A DNA stretch of 64,000 nucleotides from Desulforhopalus vacuolatus (GCF_016918505.1 NZ_JAFFPZ010000007.1:62001-126000); one strand, 5' to 3'; shown: positions 17,777-27,216, numbered from the stretch's first letter. Program-made: numbers and translations. Notes: generated from the letters alone by a model not told the origin.

Positions 17777-17804
17777 TTGACGCTGTGACGATAGAATATA
17801 GAAT
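17777..17804 (+). promoter_or_regulatory. Predicted sigma-70 promoter for ilvC
   Basis: TTGACG at 17777-17782 and TAGAAT at 17799-17804 are separated by 16 bases, 55 bases upstream of the ilvC start. Inferred by eye only. Confidence 0.45.
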
Positions 17805-17859
17805 ACTTTTCAGTATCGCTACGATATATTTCTATAAATTTAAAAAAAGGACCCAGAAA

Positions 17860-19329
17860 ATGAGTACAAATTACTTCAACACTCTCCCGTTGCGCAAACA
17901 GATCGACCAACTCTCCCGCTGTCGTTTCATGGATGCCGATGAATTTGATGGCGTTGATTTCCTTAAGGGTAAAAAAATCGTCATTGTCGGCTGTGGTGCC
18001 CAGGGTTTCAATCAGGGATTGAATCTGCGGGATTCCGGGCTTGACGTAAGTTATGCCCTGCGCCAGTCTGCTATTGATCAGAAACGCCAGTCCTGGAAGA
18101 ACGCCACTGAAAATGATTTCAAGGTCGGTACGTACGAAGAACTCATTCCCACTGCAGATCTGGTCATCAATCTCACCCCGGACAAGCAGCACAGCAAGGT
18201 TGTTACAGCCATTATGCCACTGATGAAAAAAGGTGCCTGCCTCTCTTACTCCCATGGTTTTAATATTGTCGAAGAGGGGATGAAGATTCGTGACGACCTT
18301 ACCGTGGTCATGGTGGCTCCGAAGGGTCCCGGTACGGAGGTTCGTGAAGAGTACAAACGTGGTTTCGGTATCCCCACCCTGATCGCTGTCCATGATGAGA
18401 ATGATCCGAAAGGTGAAGGCTGGGATATTGCCAAAGCCTACTGCTGTGGTACCGGTGGTGACCGTGCCGGTGTGCTGGAGTCCTCTTTTGTTGCCGAGGT
18501 AAAATCTGATCTGATGGGCGAGCAGACCATCCTCTGCGGTATGCTGCAGACCGGTTCCCTGCTCTGTTTCGACAAAATGGTTGAAAAGGGCATCGACAAA
18601 GGCTATGCAGCCAAACTGATCCAGCAGGGTTGGGAGACTATCACTGAGTCATTGAAGTTTGGTGGCATCACCGCCATGATGGACCGTCTTGGAAATCCTG
18701 CAAAAATTCGTGCCTTCATCCTCTCCGAAGAGTTGAAAACCATCATGGCTCCGCTTTACGAAAAGCATATGGATGACATCATGAGTGGGGAATTCTCTCG
18801 TGGAATGATGGCAGACTGGGCTAACGGCGATGCCAAACTGCTTCAATGGCGTGAAGAAACCGGCAAGACCGTTTTTGAAAATACGGCTGGAAGTGGTTCT
18901 CTCTCCGAACAGGAGTATTATGATCATGGTATTCTGATGGTTGCGATGATCAAAGCGGGTGTTGAGCTGGCCTTTGACACCATGGTTTCCGCAGGAATCA
19001 AGCCGGAATCGGCATACTACGAATCTCACCATGAGGTTCCATTGATCGCCAATCTCATTGCCCGGAAGAAACTCTATGAGATGAACGTTGTTATTTCCGA
19101 TACCGCTGAATACGGCAATTACCTCTTCGCGAATGCCTGCATTCCGCTTCTCAAGGATTTCATGTCCACTGTGGATGTGGATGTTATCGGGAAAGGACTT
19201 GACGTGGCAGACAACGGTGTGGACAATCTTGACCTCATTCAAGTGAACGAAGCTATTCGCTACATGCTGGTAGAAGAAGTTGGTGCCGAGTTGCGATCTT
19301 ACATGAGCGCAATGAAACCGATTGTCTGA
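17860..19329 (+). CDS. ilvC: Ketol-acid reductoisomerase, class II (long form)
   Basis: It isomerises and reduces acetolactate or acetohydroxybutyrate with NADPH in valine and isoleucine synthesis. The 489-residue product is the long enterobacterial-type (class II) enzyme with a duplicated knotted C-domain, not the ~330-residue form common in other bacteria. It begins [17 protein letters not shown] like the E. coli protein. The NADPH-binding motif is [11 protein letters not shown]; metal-site stretches [13 protein letters not shown] and [16 protein letters not shown] are present. AAGGA precedes the ATG. It stands alone with its own promoter and terminator. Confidence 0.95.
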   Translation: MSTNYFNTLPLRKQIDQLSRCRFMDADEFDGVDFLKGKKIVIVGCGAQGFNQGLNLRDSGLDVSYALRQSAIDQKRQSWKNATENDFKVGTYEELIPTADLVINLTPDKQHSKVVTAIMPLMKKGACLSYSHGFNIVEEGMKIRDDLTVVMVAPKGPGTEVREEYKRGFGIPTLIAVHDENDPKGEGWDIAKAYCCGTGGDRAGVLESSFVAEVKSDLMGEQTILCGMLQTGSLLCFDKMVEKGIDKGYAAKLIQQGWETITESLKFGGITAMMDRLGNPAKIRAFILSEELKTIMAPLYEKHMDDIMSGEFSRGMMADWANGDAKLLQWREETGKTVFENTAGSGSLSEQEYYDHGILMVAMIKAGVELAFDTMVSAGIKPESAYYESHHEVPLIANLIARKKLYEMNVVISDTAEYGNYLFANACIPLLKDFMSTVDVDVIGKGLDVADNGVDNLDLIQVNEAIRYMLVEEVGAELRSYMSAMKPIV

Positions 19330-19355
19330 TTTCTCATGCAGATGTAAAGCTGATT

Positions 19356-19387
19356 GAGGCGGAGCGGGGAAGCCCCTGTTCCGCCTC
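19356..19387 (+). terminator. Terminator-like hairpin after ilvC
   Basis: GAGGCGGAGCGGGG pairs with CCCCTGTTCCGCCTC around a three-base loop, with a small internal mismatch. The following T-run is short. Confidence 0.6.
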
Positions 19388-19509
19388 TGGTGTTTCTCCC
19401 CCGTGGCGGAACACTTGAATTTTGCGATTCTTTAGGGTAATTTTCTCCATATACAATACCTGTGCATACTTGAAGTTGCGTGGGTATCCACTCATTTCAG
19501 GAGGATATG

Positions 19510-19854
19510 ATGAAATTTACTCGTTTCTGTGTCGCTCTGTTTTGTGCTGCCGGTCTTGTGACCGCCCCGATGACTGTTTCTTTTGCTGCTTCCAGCACTG
19601 ACAGCGTTACCACTGCCGTCAGCAAAAATGTGAAGACAACGGGAAATGCTCTTCCCGCAGCGAAGAGTATCTCTTTGAACAGTGCGACTGTCGATGAGTT
19701 GACCGCTGTTCCCGGCATTGGTCCGAAGACTGCCCAGGCGATTGTCAAGTATCGCAAGGATAACGGCAACTTTAAATCTGTAGATGATCTGGAAAAAGTT
19801 AAAGGTATTGGTGAAAAAAAGCTGAAGAAGATGGCCATGTTTTTCAAGCTGTAA
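19510..19854 (+). CDS. Exported ComEA-type helix-hairpin-helix protein
   Basis: The 114-residue product has a signal peptide (cleavage near SFAAS), a short Ser/Thr/Lys linker, and a ComEA-like DNA-binding domain: ISLNSATVDELTAVPGIG, then KTAQAIVKYRKDNG and VKGIGEKKLKKM, containing two GIG hairpins. In competence systems ComEA binds DNA in the periplasm; here no com genes are adjacent. The ATG at 19510 gives AGGAGG a 5-base spacing; 19507 is too close. A related HhH protein is found at 27.7 kb in the same genome. It is followed by a family B repeat. Confidence 0.85.
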   Translation: MKFTRFCVALFCAAGLVTAPMTVSFAASSTDSVTTAVSKNVKTTGNALPAAKSISLNSATVDELTAVPGIGPKTAQAIVKYRKDNGNFKSVDDLEKVKGIGEKKLKKMAMFFKL

Positions 19855-19881
19855 TTTACGAGGGGCGTTTGTCTCGTTAAA

Positions 19882-20022
19882 GGGAACCTTGAATAATCAG
19901 TCTTTCGCCCATCTTCTTCGTTACAGTCAAAAATTTATCCTCGCAATATCAAACATATAGCTCCGGTAAATTTTCTCCTGTGCCTTGAATATGAACGAAA
20001 TACAAGATTATTCAAGGAACCC
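19882..20022. repeat. Family B repeat, complete 141-base copy
   Basis: This is the cleanest copy. GGGAACCTTGAATAATC at the left and GATTATTCAAGGAACCC at the right are perfect inverted ends of 17 bases. The core has CATCTTCTTCGTTACAG, TTTATCCTCG and AATTTTCTCCTGTGCC blocks. It has no coding capacity and lies between the HhH gene and the VKOR gene. Confidence 0.85.
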
Positions 20023-20148
20023 TAAAGATAAAACGGCTGCATTCCCAGGGGATGTGGCCGTTTCTCCTTCTCAGGGCAGGGCTTTCCAGGCAGCACAACG
20101 AATTTATGGAAAGAGCTGTCGGGATTCGAACAACAAGAGGCATCTGGT

Positions 20149-21120
20149 ATGATTCGTACGTTTCTTTCTTTTCTCGCAGCAGTCGCTTCGGGAATACAGG
20201 TCTGGTTGATTATCACTAAAGGTGAGGGCTTTTGTCTCAACGATGGCTGCGATGTGGTGGAGAGACTGACGACCATCCCTTCGCTTTATTTCTATGGGCT
20301 CGGTGCCTTCTTTTTTGCCCTTATCTGTCTCTGTTCAGCAGTGGCACGTTTTGCGGAATCCGAGATTGCTGACAAGTGTGTTGGCTATATGCTCACCGCT
20401 GGAATGGCGGCGGAAGGGGTGTTGATTTTCTTCCAATATTCGGTGGCGCATGCCTTTTGCGGTTCCTGTCTGATGGTGTTTGCTTTTATTGTCCTGTTGA
20501 CACTGTTCAGCGGGATGGATCAGATTATGCGCGGACTGATTGCTTTCTGTGCGGTACTGATTGCTGCCTTTGCCCTGCAGTTTGATGCTGGAGGGACAGG
20601 AAAATCATTTACCTTTGGCACTATGGCAACATATACCGAGGAGGGGAACGAGAAAACCATTACCCTGCTTTTCTCAGAGACCTGTCCGCATTGCGAGAAG
20701 GTTCTTGACTATCTGCAGGAGGAGAGTTCCTGCAACGTCAGATTCAACCCTATTGAAAAAAGAACCAAACCCTTCATTTTTGCAGGTGCGTTGAAGAAGA
20801 GCAGCTATGATCCCACTGCCAATATCGGCTTCATGCGCAGTATTGGCGTCGGCTCAATTCCTCTCCTTATCGCCCCCGGCGGCAGGGAGATGAAGTATGA
20901 AATTCTTAACGGTACGAACCAGATTCTTCCCTGGCTGGAAAGGAACTGCCGGTTTTCTGCCGAGAAGAAGAGAACAACGGTTTCTGCTGAAGAGATTCCC
21001 GTTGTGGATGAGGAGGAGAGCGGAATGTCCACTGTTCCTGATAACAGCAGTATCAGGCTGCCCGTCGTCGTGCCGCAGAGTGATGATGACAAGTGCGGGA
21101 CAGGGGTGCCGGGTTGCTGA
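20149..21120 (+). CDS. VKOR-domain protein fused to a thioredoxin-like domain
   Basis: A predicted membrane disulfide-forming enzyme, 323 residues. The N-terminal half has four or five membrane segments with the VKOR cysteine pairs: Cys29 and Cys34 in the periplasmic loop and the quinone-side CGSC at 104-107. A thioredoxin-like domain follows with CPHC at 179-182 and the cis-Pro segment VGSIPLLIAP. Such fusions pass electrons from folding proteins via the thioredoxin domain to VKOR and then to quinone, replacing DsbA-DsbB. The tail of about 50 residues (Glu- and Ser-rich, ending CGTGVPGC) is extra. AAGAGG lies upstream of the ATG. No substrate gene is adjacent. Confidence 0.78.
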   Translation: MIRTFLSFLAAVASGIQVWLIITKGEGFCLNDGCDVVERLTTIPSLYFYGLGAFFFALICLCSAVARFAESEIADKCVGYMLTAGMAAEGVLIFFQYSVAHAFCGSCLMVFAFIVLLTLFSGMDQIMRGLIAFCAVLIAAFALQFDAGGTGKSFTFGTMATYTEEGNEKTITLLFSETCPHCEKVLDYLQEESSCNVRFNPIEKRTKPFIFAGALKKSSYDPTANIGFMRSIGVGSIPLLIAPGGREMKYEILNGTNQILPWLERNCRFSAEKKRTTVSAEEIPVVDEEESGMSTVPDNSSIRLPVVVPQSDDDKCGTGVPGC

Positions 21121-21424
21121 GAAATATGCAACTCCACTCGGTTTTGTTCGCCAGAAGAGAAGGTTCCGCAGGAAGATGATCACTACATACGGGTATCTTG
21201 AATAATCTTGTATTTCGTTCACTATGAACGAAATATCACTGCGGCAATACAACAGAGGATGTCGGCGCTGATTCAGGCGAGAGGCAGAGGAGGAAGATTC
21301 GCTTCCTCCACGGAAGAAGAACACTCTCGGATCTTCCCTTTCTTAAAGAAAAATGAAGAGAATTTTTTTAAGCTGAACATGTCGTCGTTGTCCGAGAGGA
21401 TTTTCTGAAAGGATTTCTGTTTTT
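21121..21424. other. 304-base gap with a family B end and hairpins
   Basis: It holds a family B end at 21191-21240 and a hairpin GGAGGAAG/CTTCCTCC near 21290-21310, then AT-rich sequence up to the aspartokinase stop. I see no gene. Confidence 0.5.
21191..21240 (+). repeat. Family B repeat end with perfect 10-bp hairpin
   Basis: It starts GGGTATCTTGAATAATCTTG. Bases 21212-21221 (ATTTCGTTCA) pair exactly with 21225-21234 around a 3-base loop. The rest of the element is not recognisable. Confidence 0.6.
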
Positions 21425-22816
21425 TCATTCTACACAAAGCGCATGGTGCAGCACTTTCTGTGCCGAGATAAACTGCTCCCGTTTCACTGTAAACTGCATG
21501 TTGGTCTGGCGTGAGGTTTGAGAAACCGAGAGAATGTTGATATCCTCTGAGGCCAGGGCGGCCGCTGCTTTTGCCAGAATGCCTGGTTTGGCAATGTTGG
21601 AGCCGATGGCGCAGACGATGGACACCTTCATGGTGTTGACATCTTCAAACATTGCGCGCAATTCGTTGAGCAGGCTTTTTTTGCAGTCTTTGTCATAGAT
21701 GATGACATCGATGGTGTTGGCGTTGGTGGCTTTGTTTATATAGCTGACTCCGTGGCGTTGCAGCACTTCCATGATCTTCATGTCGAATCCTACCTCGCCG
21801 ACCATGCGGGTGTCGTGTATCGCAAGACAGGTCACCTTGTCGGAGCCGGTGATAATCTCGGTTTTTGAGCTCGGGCAGATGAAGTCGGTGGTGATCAGTG
21901 TTCCGGCGTGGTCAGGGTCAAAGGCATTTTTCATGCGAATGGCGATCCCCGCCGTCTCCAGCGGTTTAGAGGCTTTGGGGTGAATCGCCTCCATGCCTAC
22001 ATCGGCGAGCTGGTCGGCGACATCGTAGTTGGTTCGCCCCACTGGATGTACCTTGTCTTTGCCGATGATCAGCGGATCGCAGGAACAGAGGTGATACTCT
22101 TTGTGGATCACCGCTTCCACAGCCTTCAACTGTACCGCAATCTTGGAGAAGGTTACCTCGGAGTAGCCACGGTCAAATTCCCGCATGATCCCCTCTGTCC
22201 CTTTGGTGTAGCCGGTGGCGATACAAATTGTGGTGGAGGGATCAAGAGACTTGAAGGTGCAGGCGATACGCTCATCAATGGAGCGCTCCACCCGGTCCTG
22301 CCAGCCGCTGAGATCGACAAAGGTGGCATTATATCCCTGGTTCTGCAGAATATTGGCGGAGTTGAAGGCGGAGTGCATTTCACCTATGGAGGCAAGCAGT
22401 TCCCGCGCCGCAGGCATGACCTCGTTCTTGGTGAGATATCCAGAGCCGAGCACATTGTCCATGCTGCGCAGGATCTTCACCGTCTCTTCAATTCGCTCGC
22501 AGATAAAAGAGTTGGCTATCTCGACATCAAGACCGATCTTCTCAAAATTCAGATTGATTCTGCGCAGTTTTTTCTGCAGACGCTCAATGGCCGGTTCGTA
22601 ATGCTCTCCGTGGATAAAGGTCTGATAAATCCCCGGCTGTCCTGTCTTCTTGTGTTCAAGCAGTTCGTTGGTAATCCCGCCGTAGGCGGAGACAACATAG
22701 ATTCGATTGTAGATGTCATCTTTATTACGCAGGATGACATTATGAAGAACTTCATCAAAGCGGGACATGGTGGTGCCACCGATTTTTTCCACCCGCAGAG
22801 GGCCTGGTGCTGTCAT
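21425..22816 (-). CDS. Aspartate kinase, ectoine-cluster (Ask_Ect) type
   Basis: It phosphorylates aspartate to aspartyl phosphate, the first step to lysine, threonine, methionine or ectoine. The 463-residue protein begins RVEKIGGTTMSRFDEVLHN; the VEKIGGT(S/T)MSRFD start, in place of the usual VxKFGGTS, is characteristic of the aspartokinase found in ectoine operons. Kinase-domain stretches VVSAYGGITN, RGYSEVTFSK and HPKASKPLE are present, followed by two ACT domains (VSYINKATNANT, ILSVSQTSRQTNMQF). AAGGAAA precedes the ATG. No ectABC genes are in the window, so it may serve general amino-acid synthesis here. Confidence 0.85.
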   Translation of the reverse strand: MTAPGPLRVEKIGGTTMSRFDEVLHNVILRNKDDIYNRIYVVSAYGGITNELLEHKKTGQPGIYQTFIHGEHYEPAIERLQKKLRRINLNFEKIGLDVEIANSFICERIEETVKILRSMDNVLGSGYLTKNEVMPAARELLASIGEMHSAFNSANILQNQGYNATFVDLSGWQDRVERSIDERIACTFKSLDPSTTICIATGYTKGTEGIMREFDRGYSEVTFSKIAVQLKAVEAVIHKEYHLCSCDPLIIGKDKVHPVGRTNYDVADQLADVGMEAIHPKASKPLETAGIAIRMKNAFDPDHAGTLITTDFICPSSKTEIITGSDKVTCLAIHDTRMVGEVGFDMKIMEVLQRHGVSYINKATNANTIDVIIYDKDCKKSLLNELRAMFEDVNTMKVSIVCAIGSNIAKPGILAKAAAALASEDINILSVSQTSRQTNMQFTVKREQFISAQKVLHHALCVE

Positions 22817-22982
22817 GATTGTTTCCTTATTTTCAGGTGATACTTTGTAATGACAAAATTTAACATTTTATCGCAAAGACAAAAAACCCGCAACGGCTTT
22901 ATTCTACGGCAATTTGTAGCAGAATCAATCCAATAATGGTAAAATAAAGTGTTTCACTTTCGTTATTTGGAGCCCGGAAAAT

Positions 22983-23972
22983 ATGGATTACTCTAAACTG
23001 GGTATCGCACTGATATCCCTGCTGACCATAGTTACACTGGGTAGCCTTGGTTACGTGTACTGGGAGGGAATGCCTCTGTTTGAGGCTTTCTACATGACTC
23101 TGATCACCATCTCCACTGTGGGGTTTTCAGAGGTTAAGCCTCTCTCTATGGCCGGTCGCTGGTTGACTATTTTCATTATCATCTCCGGCATCAGTCTCCT
23201 CAGTTTCACCCTTGGCCAGATTGCGCGGGTGGTAGTTGGAGGCGAGTTGCGGATGATTCTCGGGAGGCGTAAATTGGAAAAGCAGATTGCAGCACTCAGC
23301 AATCACTATATTATCTGCGGTTACGGTCGCACTGGCACCGTGCTGGTGAATGAGCTGCTCAGCGCTGGCACCCCTCTTGTGGTAATTGAGCTTGATGAGA
23401 AACGTATCGACATACTCGCTGCGAAGGGAATTCTCTATCTGGAGGGTGATGCGACTGAGGATGAGCTTCTTCTCAATGCTGGAATTATCCGGGCAGCCGG
23501 ACTTGTCACTACCCTTAACTCCGATGCGGACAGTGTTTTTATTACACTTTCGGCGCGGGTTCTCTGCTCCGATCTCTATATCCTCGCCCGTGCCAACAAC
23601 AACAACAATGAAAGTAAACTAATCTATGCCGGGGCATCGAGGGTTGTCAGTCCTCATCAGCTTGGCGGGGAGCTGATGGCGGAGATTATCAACAAGCCCA
23701 CGGTGGTCGACTTTCTCAGCTATGCGATGGGGAATAATGACATGGCACTGCAGCTCGAGGAAGCGGTGGTTGGGGATAATTCAGCGATCCACGGTAAGAC
23801 TCTGGTAGAAAGTGGACTGCGGCGGGACTATGGAGTTATTATTATTGCAATTAAACGACGCAATGGGGAGATGGTTTTTAATCCTGAAGCGAAGGAAATA
23901 TTTTATTCCGGTGATCGTATCGTGGTACTCGGTGAAAAGAAAAAACTCATGGCAATGCGTCAGGAAATCTGA
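22983..23972 (+). CDS. Two-TM potassium channel with RCK (TrkA) domain
   Basis: An MthK-like inner-membrane K+ channel of 329 residues. Two membrane helices flank the pore loop with filter TISTVGFSEV (TVGF in place of TVGY). A TrkA_N/RCK domain follows with ICGYGRTGTVLVNEL and the acidic ribose-binding VIELDEK, then a TrkA_C domain (residues ~245-325). Ligand binding to the RCK ring would open the pore. GGAG is upstream of the ATG. It is divergent from the aspartokinase gene. Confidence 0.9.
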   Translation: MDYSKLGIALISLLTIVTLGSLGYVYWEGMPLFEAFYMTLITISTVGFSEVKPLSMAGRWLTIFIIISGISLLSFTLGQIARVVVGGELRMILGRRKLEKQIAALSNHYIICGYGRTGTVLVNELLSAGTPLVVIELDEKRIDILAAKGILYLEGDATEDELLLNAGIIRAAGLVTTLNSDADSVFITLSARVLCSDLYILARANNNNNESKLIYAGASRVVSPHQLGGELMAEIINKPTVVDFLSYAMGNNDMALQLEEAVVGDNSAIHGKTLVESGLRRDYGVIIIAIKRRNGEMVFNPEAKEIFYSGDRIVVLGEKKKLMAMRQEI

Positions 23973-24323
23973 ATAATTTCCGATGTATTGTATAAATTCA
24001 TTTGTAATGTAGTATATAGTAGAACGTTATAAGAATACTTTTACTAAAAGAATACTATCTTAAACGGTTGTATTTATAAATAAAACATGCATAATGAAAA
24101 TTGAAAGCAAAAGGAATCTGCAATCCCTATAATTCGTGTAAACTGTTGTACTACAGCAGCCATGGATATTGTAGCTCGGTAGAGTCTATCGAGTACATAC
24201 GTGGAGAATCTTTTAAACTTCGGTTTTATCGAAGATCTTTAAGGATTTATAGAAACGTATAATTTACTATTATATTCAAGACTATTAACACATATTAATT
24301 TTATTGATTTTTTGGAGACAACA
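23973..24323 (+). promoter_or_regulatory. AT-rich 351-base leader upstream of aspC-metY
   Basis: No gene is seen. The stretch is much richer in A and T than its surroundings. It contains short hairpins: CTCGGTA/TATCGAG at 24175-24193 and CTTCG/CGAAG at 24218-24234. It may hold promoters or a structured 5' leader. I do not recognise a known riboswitch class. Confidence 0.35.
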
Positions 24324-25526
24324 ATGTGGAAGAATATTGAGGCGGCCCCCGCCGACGCAATTCTTGGTCTGACCGAGGCCTTTCAGGCGGAAAGCCGTCC
24401 CGGCAAGGTAAATCTTGGTGTCGGTGTCTATAAAGACGAGACTGGCATTACACCGATCCCTGGCTGTGTCAAAGCAGCTGAGTTAATTCTGCTGGAAACT
24501 GAGAAGACCAAAAGCTACCTGCCTATTCCCGGGGAACCGGTTTACGGTGTCGAGGTGCAGAAGCTGATCTTTGGTGAATCCAGTGAAGTGATCTCCGGCA
24601 GGCGTGCGGTGACAGCTCATGCTCCGGGTGGGACCGGTGCCCTGCGGGTGGGGGCTGACCTGCTGAAAAAATTCAACAAAGACGCAAAGTTATGGCTGAG
24701 CGATCCAAGCTGGACGAACCACCGCAGTGTTTTTTCTGCCGCCGGTTATGCTGTGGAAGAGTATCCCTATTACGATGCCGATGCCAAAGGGGTCGATTTC
24801 GTCGCGATGAAGGAGTGTCTTGCCAGAGTTCCGAGTGGTGACGTGGTGCTGTTGCATGCCTGCTGCCATAATCCCACGGGATTTGACCTGAGTGCCGAGC
24901 AGTGGAAAGAACTGGTTGAAGTAGCGAAGAAAGCGGGATGGATTCCCTTTCTCGACTTCGCGTATCAGGGGCTCGGAGAGGGTCTTGAGCAGGACCGCGT
25001 TGGAGTTGTCGCTTTCGCTGAGAGTGGTCTTGATATGGTGGTTTCCAGTTCTTTCTCGAAAAATTTTGGTCTTTACAGAGAACGGGTAGGAGCATGTACT
25101 GTTGTTACTCCGAGTGAGGCGGAAGCCGTGGTGGCGATGAGTCACTTGAAGACCGTGGTGCGGGTTCTCTATTCTAATCCACCAGCCCACGGCGGGCTGG
25201 TAGTAAAAACGGTGCTGACCAGCAAGGCGCTGCGCAGTCAATGGGTTGAGGAACTTGATGGCATGTGCCGCCGGATCAAGGAAATGCGGGCTCAATTAGT
25301 GCAGGGGCTCGAAAAACGCGGTGTGGAGCGGGACTTTTCCTATATTCTCAGACAGCGCGGAATGTTCTCTTTTTCTGGTCTTTCAAAAGAGATGGTCGAA
25401 TGGCTGAGGGCTGAGAAGGCAATTTATATGGTAGGCAGCGGTCGTATCAATCTCGCTGGTCTCACTACCTCCAACATTGACTACGTCTGCGATGCCATTG
25501 CAGAGGGTCTCAAACAGGAGAAATAA
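24324..25526 (+). CDS. aspC: Aspartate/aromatic aminotransferase, class I-alpha
   Basis: A PLP enzyme interconverting aspartate and oxaloacetate with 2-oxoglutarate/glutamate; it may also accept aromatic amino acids (AspC/TyrB). The 400-residue protein starts MWKNIEAAPADAILGLTEAF and contains NLGVGVYKDETG, HACCHNPTG and the PLP-lysine motif SSSFSKNFGLYRERVG, as in enterobacterial AspC. The ATG at 24324 has GGAG upstream; an earlier in-frame ATG at 24312 sits before that site. The next gene, metY, begins 2 bases after the stop, so they form an operon. Confidence 0.92.
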   Translation: MWKNIEAAPADAILGLTEAFQAESRPGKVNLGVGVYKDETGITPIPGCVKAAELILLETEKTKSYLPIPGEPVYGVEVQKLIFGESSEVISGRRAVTAHAPGGTGALRVGADLLKKFNKDAKLWLSDPSWTNHRSVFSAAGYAVEEYPYYDADAKGVDFVAMKECLARVPSGDVVLLHACCHNPTGFDLSAEQWKELVEVAKKAGWIPFLDFAYQGLGEGLEQDRVGVVAFAESGLDMVVSSSFSKNFGLYRERVGACTVVTPSEAEAVVAMSHLKTVVRVLYSNPPAHGGLVVKTVLTSKALRSQWVEELDGMCRRIKEMRAQLVQGLEKRGVERDFSYILRQRGMFSFSGLSKEMVEWLRAEKAIYMVGSGRINLAGLTTSNIDYVCDAIAEGLKQEK

Positions 25527-25528
25527 AG

Positions 25529-26800
25529 ATGAATAACTGGAAGATAGAAACAAACGCTGTTCAGGCAGGATGGGAACCGGCTAACGGTGAGACCAGAGTC
25601 ATGCCGATATGCCAGAGCACTACCTATCGCTATGATACGGCGCAGGCGGTGGCTGATCTCTTTGACCTCAAGGCTGCCGGGCACATGTACTCGCGTATCA
25701 GCAATCCCACTGTTGACGTCTTTGAAAAGAAGATGGCTGCTCTTGAGGGCGGCGTGGCTGCGCTGGCAACCGCATCGGGGCAGACGGCCAGTATGATCTC
25801 GGTGGCCAATATATGTACTGCCGGGGATCACTTCCTTGCTGTTTCGGCGCTCTACGGTGGAACCGTTGCCCTCTTCACCAACACCATGAAGAAGATGGGA
25901 ATTGAGGTAACGCTGGTGGATCCAGAGGCTCCGCTCAGTGAGTTGCGTAAGGCTGTCAGGCCTAATACCCGCTGTATCTTCGGCGAGACCATCGCCAATC
26001 CGGGCATGGATGTCCTCGACTTCGAAAAGTTTGCCGCCCTTGCAGAAGAGGTTGGAATGCCTTTCATTGTGGACAACACCTTTGCCACGCCGTATCTCTG
26101 CCGCCCGCTGGAACATGGTGCGCATATTGTTACCCATTCCGCCACCAAATATATCGACGGCCATGCTACCAGTGTGGGTGGAGTAATTGTTGACGGTGGT
26201 AATTTTAATTGGAAGAACGGTCGTTATCCAGAGATGACCGAGCCCGATGAGAGTTATCATGGGCTTATTTACACAGAGACCTTTGGTGCAGCTGCCTACG
26301 CCGTTAAGGCGCGGGTACAGTGGATCCGTGATACCGGAGCGTATCTCAGTCCGATGAACGCGTGGCTCTCCAATCTTGGTCTCGAAACATTGCATGTTCG
26401 CATGGACCGCCACTGTGAAAACGCACAGAAAATGGCGGAATTTCTTGAGTCGCATGAGAAAGTGGCATGGGTCAAATACCCCGGTCTGCCCAGTCATAAA
26501 CACCACGAAAGGGCGAAGAAGTATCTTTCGGGTTGCAGTGGTGTTCTTACCTTTGGGGTGAAGGGTGGGGCTGCAGAAGGGGAGCGGGTGATGGACGCGC
26601 TGAAACTGGCCGCCATTGTCGTTCATGTTGCTGACGTACGTACCTCAGTGCTCCATCCGGCCAGTATGACCCATCGCCAGCTCTCCGAAGAGGAGTTGCG
26701 TGCGGCGGGGGTTACTCCCGACCTGATTCGTCTCTCTGTCGGTATAGAGAATATCGATGATATTATTGCCGATTTTGATCAGGCCCTTGCGAAGGTCTAA
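25529..26800 (+). CDS. metY: O-acetylhomoserine sulfhydrylase
   Basis: A Cys/Met metabolism PLP enzyme of 423 residues that makes homocysteine from O-acetylhomoserine and sulfide. Length, the NNWKIETNAVQAGWEP start and the inserted region after the PLP lysine (THSATKYIDGHATSVGG, VDGGNFNW) fit MetY better than the shorter MetB/MetC/MGL types. The phosphate- and substrate-binding YSRISNPTVD and C-terminal IRLSVGIENIDDI are present. AGGAG precedes the ATG 2 bases after aspC. Methionine gamma-lyase remains a less likely alternative. A strong terminator follows. Confidence 0.85.
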   Translation: MNNWKIETNAVQAGWEPANGETRVMPICQSTTYRYDTAQAVADLFDLKAAGHMYSRISNPTVDVFEKKMAALEGGVAALATASGQTASMISVANICTAGDHFLAVSALYGGTVALFTNTMKKMGIEVTLVDPEAPLSELRKAVRPNTRCIFGETIANPGMDVLDFEKFAALAEEVGMPFIVDNTFATPYLCRPLEHGAHIVTHSATKYIDGHATSVGGVIVDGGNFNWKNGRYPEMTEPDESYHGLIYTETFGAAAYAVKARVQWIRDTGAYLSPMNAWLSNLGLETLHVRMDRHCENAQKMAEFLESHEKVAWVKYPGLPSHKHHERAKKYLSGCSGVLTFGVKGGAAEGERVMDALKLAAIVVHVADVRTSVLHPASMTHRQLSEEELRAAGVTPDLIRLSVGIENIDDIIADFDQALAKV

Positions 26801-26860
26801 ATTCGCGTCAGTTGGCCGCTTCTCTGTGGCTGGCTGTTCAACTTCCGTTTAGCAGATAAA

Positions 26861-26898
26861 AAAAGGCCCCGTCGGATATTCCGACGGGGCCTTTTTTT
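26861..26898 (+). terminator. Rho-independent terminator after metY
   Basis: GGCCCCGTCGGA and its exact complement surround TAT and are flanked by A-runs and T7, so it can work in both directions. The same CCCCGTCGGA stem recurs at 27615-27641. Confidence 0.85.
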
Positions 26899-26902
26899 AA
26901 GT

Positions 26903-26947
26903 ACTGACTTCTGTCAGTTGATCAGAGTTGCACCGATGGTGCAACTC
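26903..26947. repeat. Two small perfect hairpins after the terminator
   Basis: ACTGAC/GTCAGT (26903-26918) and GAGTTGCACC/GGTGCAACTC with a 3-base loop (26925-26947) follow directly in tandem. Function unknown. Confidence 0.5.
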
Positions 26948-26966
26948 TTTCGAGCAAGAGAGTCTT

Positions 26967-27215
26967 ATACCATTCCTATTAAGTTGTGACCGTACTTAAT
27001 GCCATTTTCACTTTCTATTGGCGAATGTAAAGGCAGGGGGATGGGAGACAGGAGAAAGCAAAAGACGGAACAGCGAAAAACTTTTTGCCAAAGGAAAACT
27101 CTAAACATGCGAATAAAGGCAAAAAACTTTAAAAAATATTTTAAAATTAAACAGAGAATTGCTGTTGTTCTATCTTTACTTGCATTCTCTGGTTAATACA
27201 AAATGTAAATGGTAT
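26967..27215 (+). repeat. Family A repeat, 249 bases, first of a tandem pair
   Basis: It begins ATACCATTCCTATTAAGTTG and ends GTAAATGGTAT. It has the purine-rich module, then CTTTTTGCCAAAGGAAAACT and a shortened right module. One T separates it from the next copy. The open frame inside (starting MPFSLSIGE) recurs in other copies only as repeat sequence. Confidence 0.8.
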
Positions 27216-27216
27216 T

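Noticed and set aside
23973-24323. SAM riboswitch upstream of the methionine gene
   Set aside because: None of the conserved core sequences of the SAM or SAH classes I know could be found.
26999-27196. Open frame MPFSLSIGE... and its relatives near 14.1, 30.0 and 45.1 kb
   Set aside because: They lie wholly inside family A repeats, vary in length and frame between copies, and have no ribosome site.
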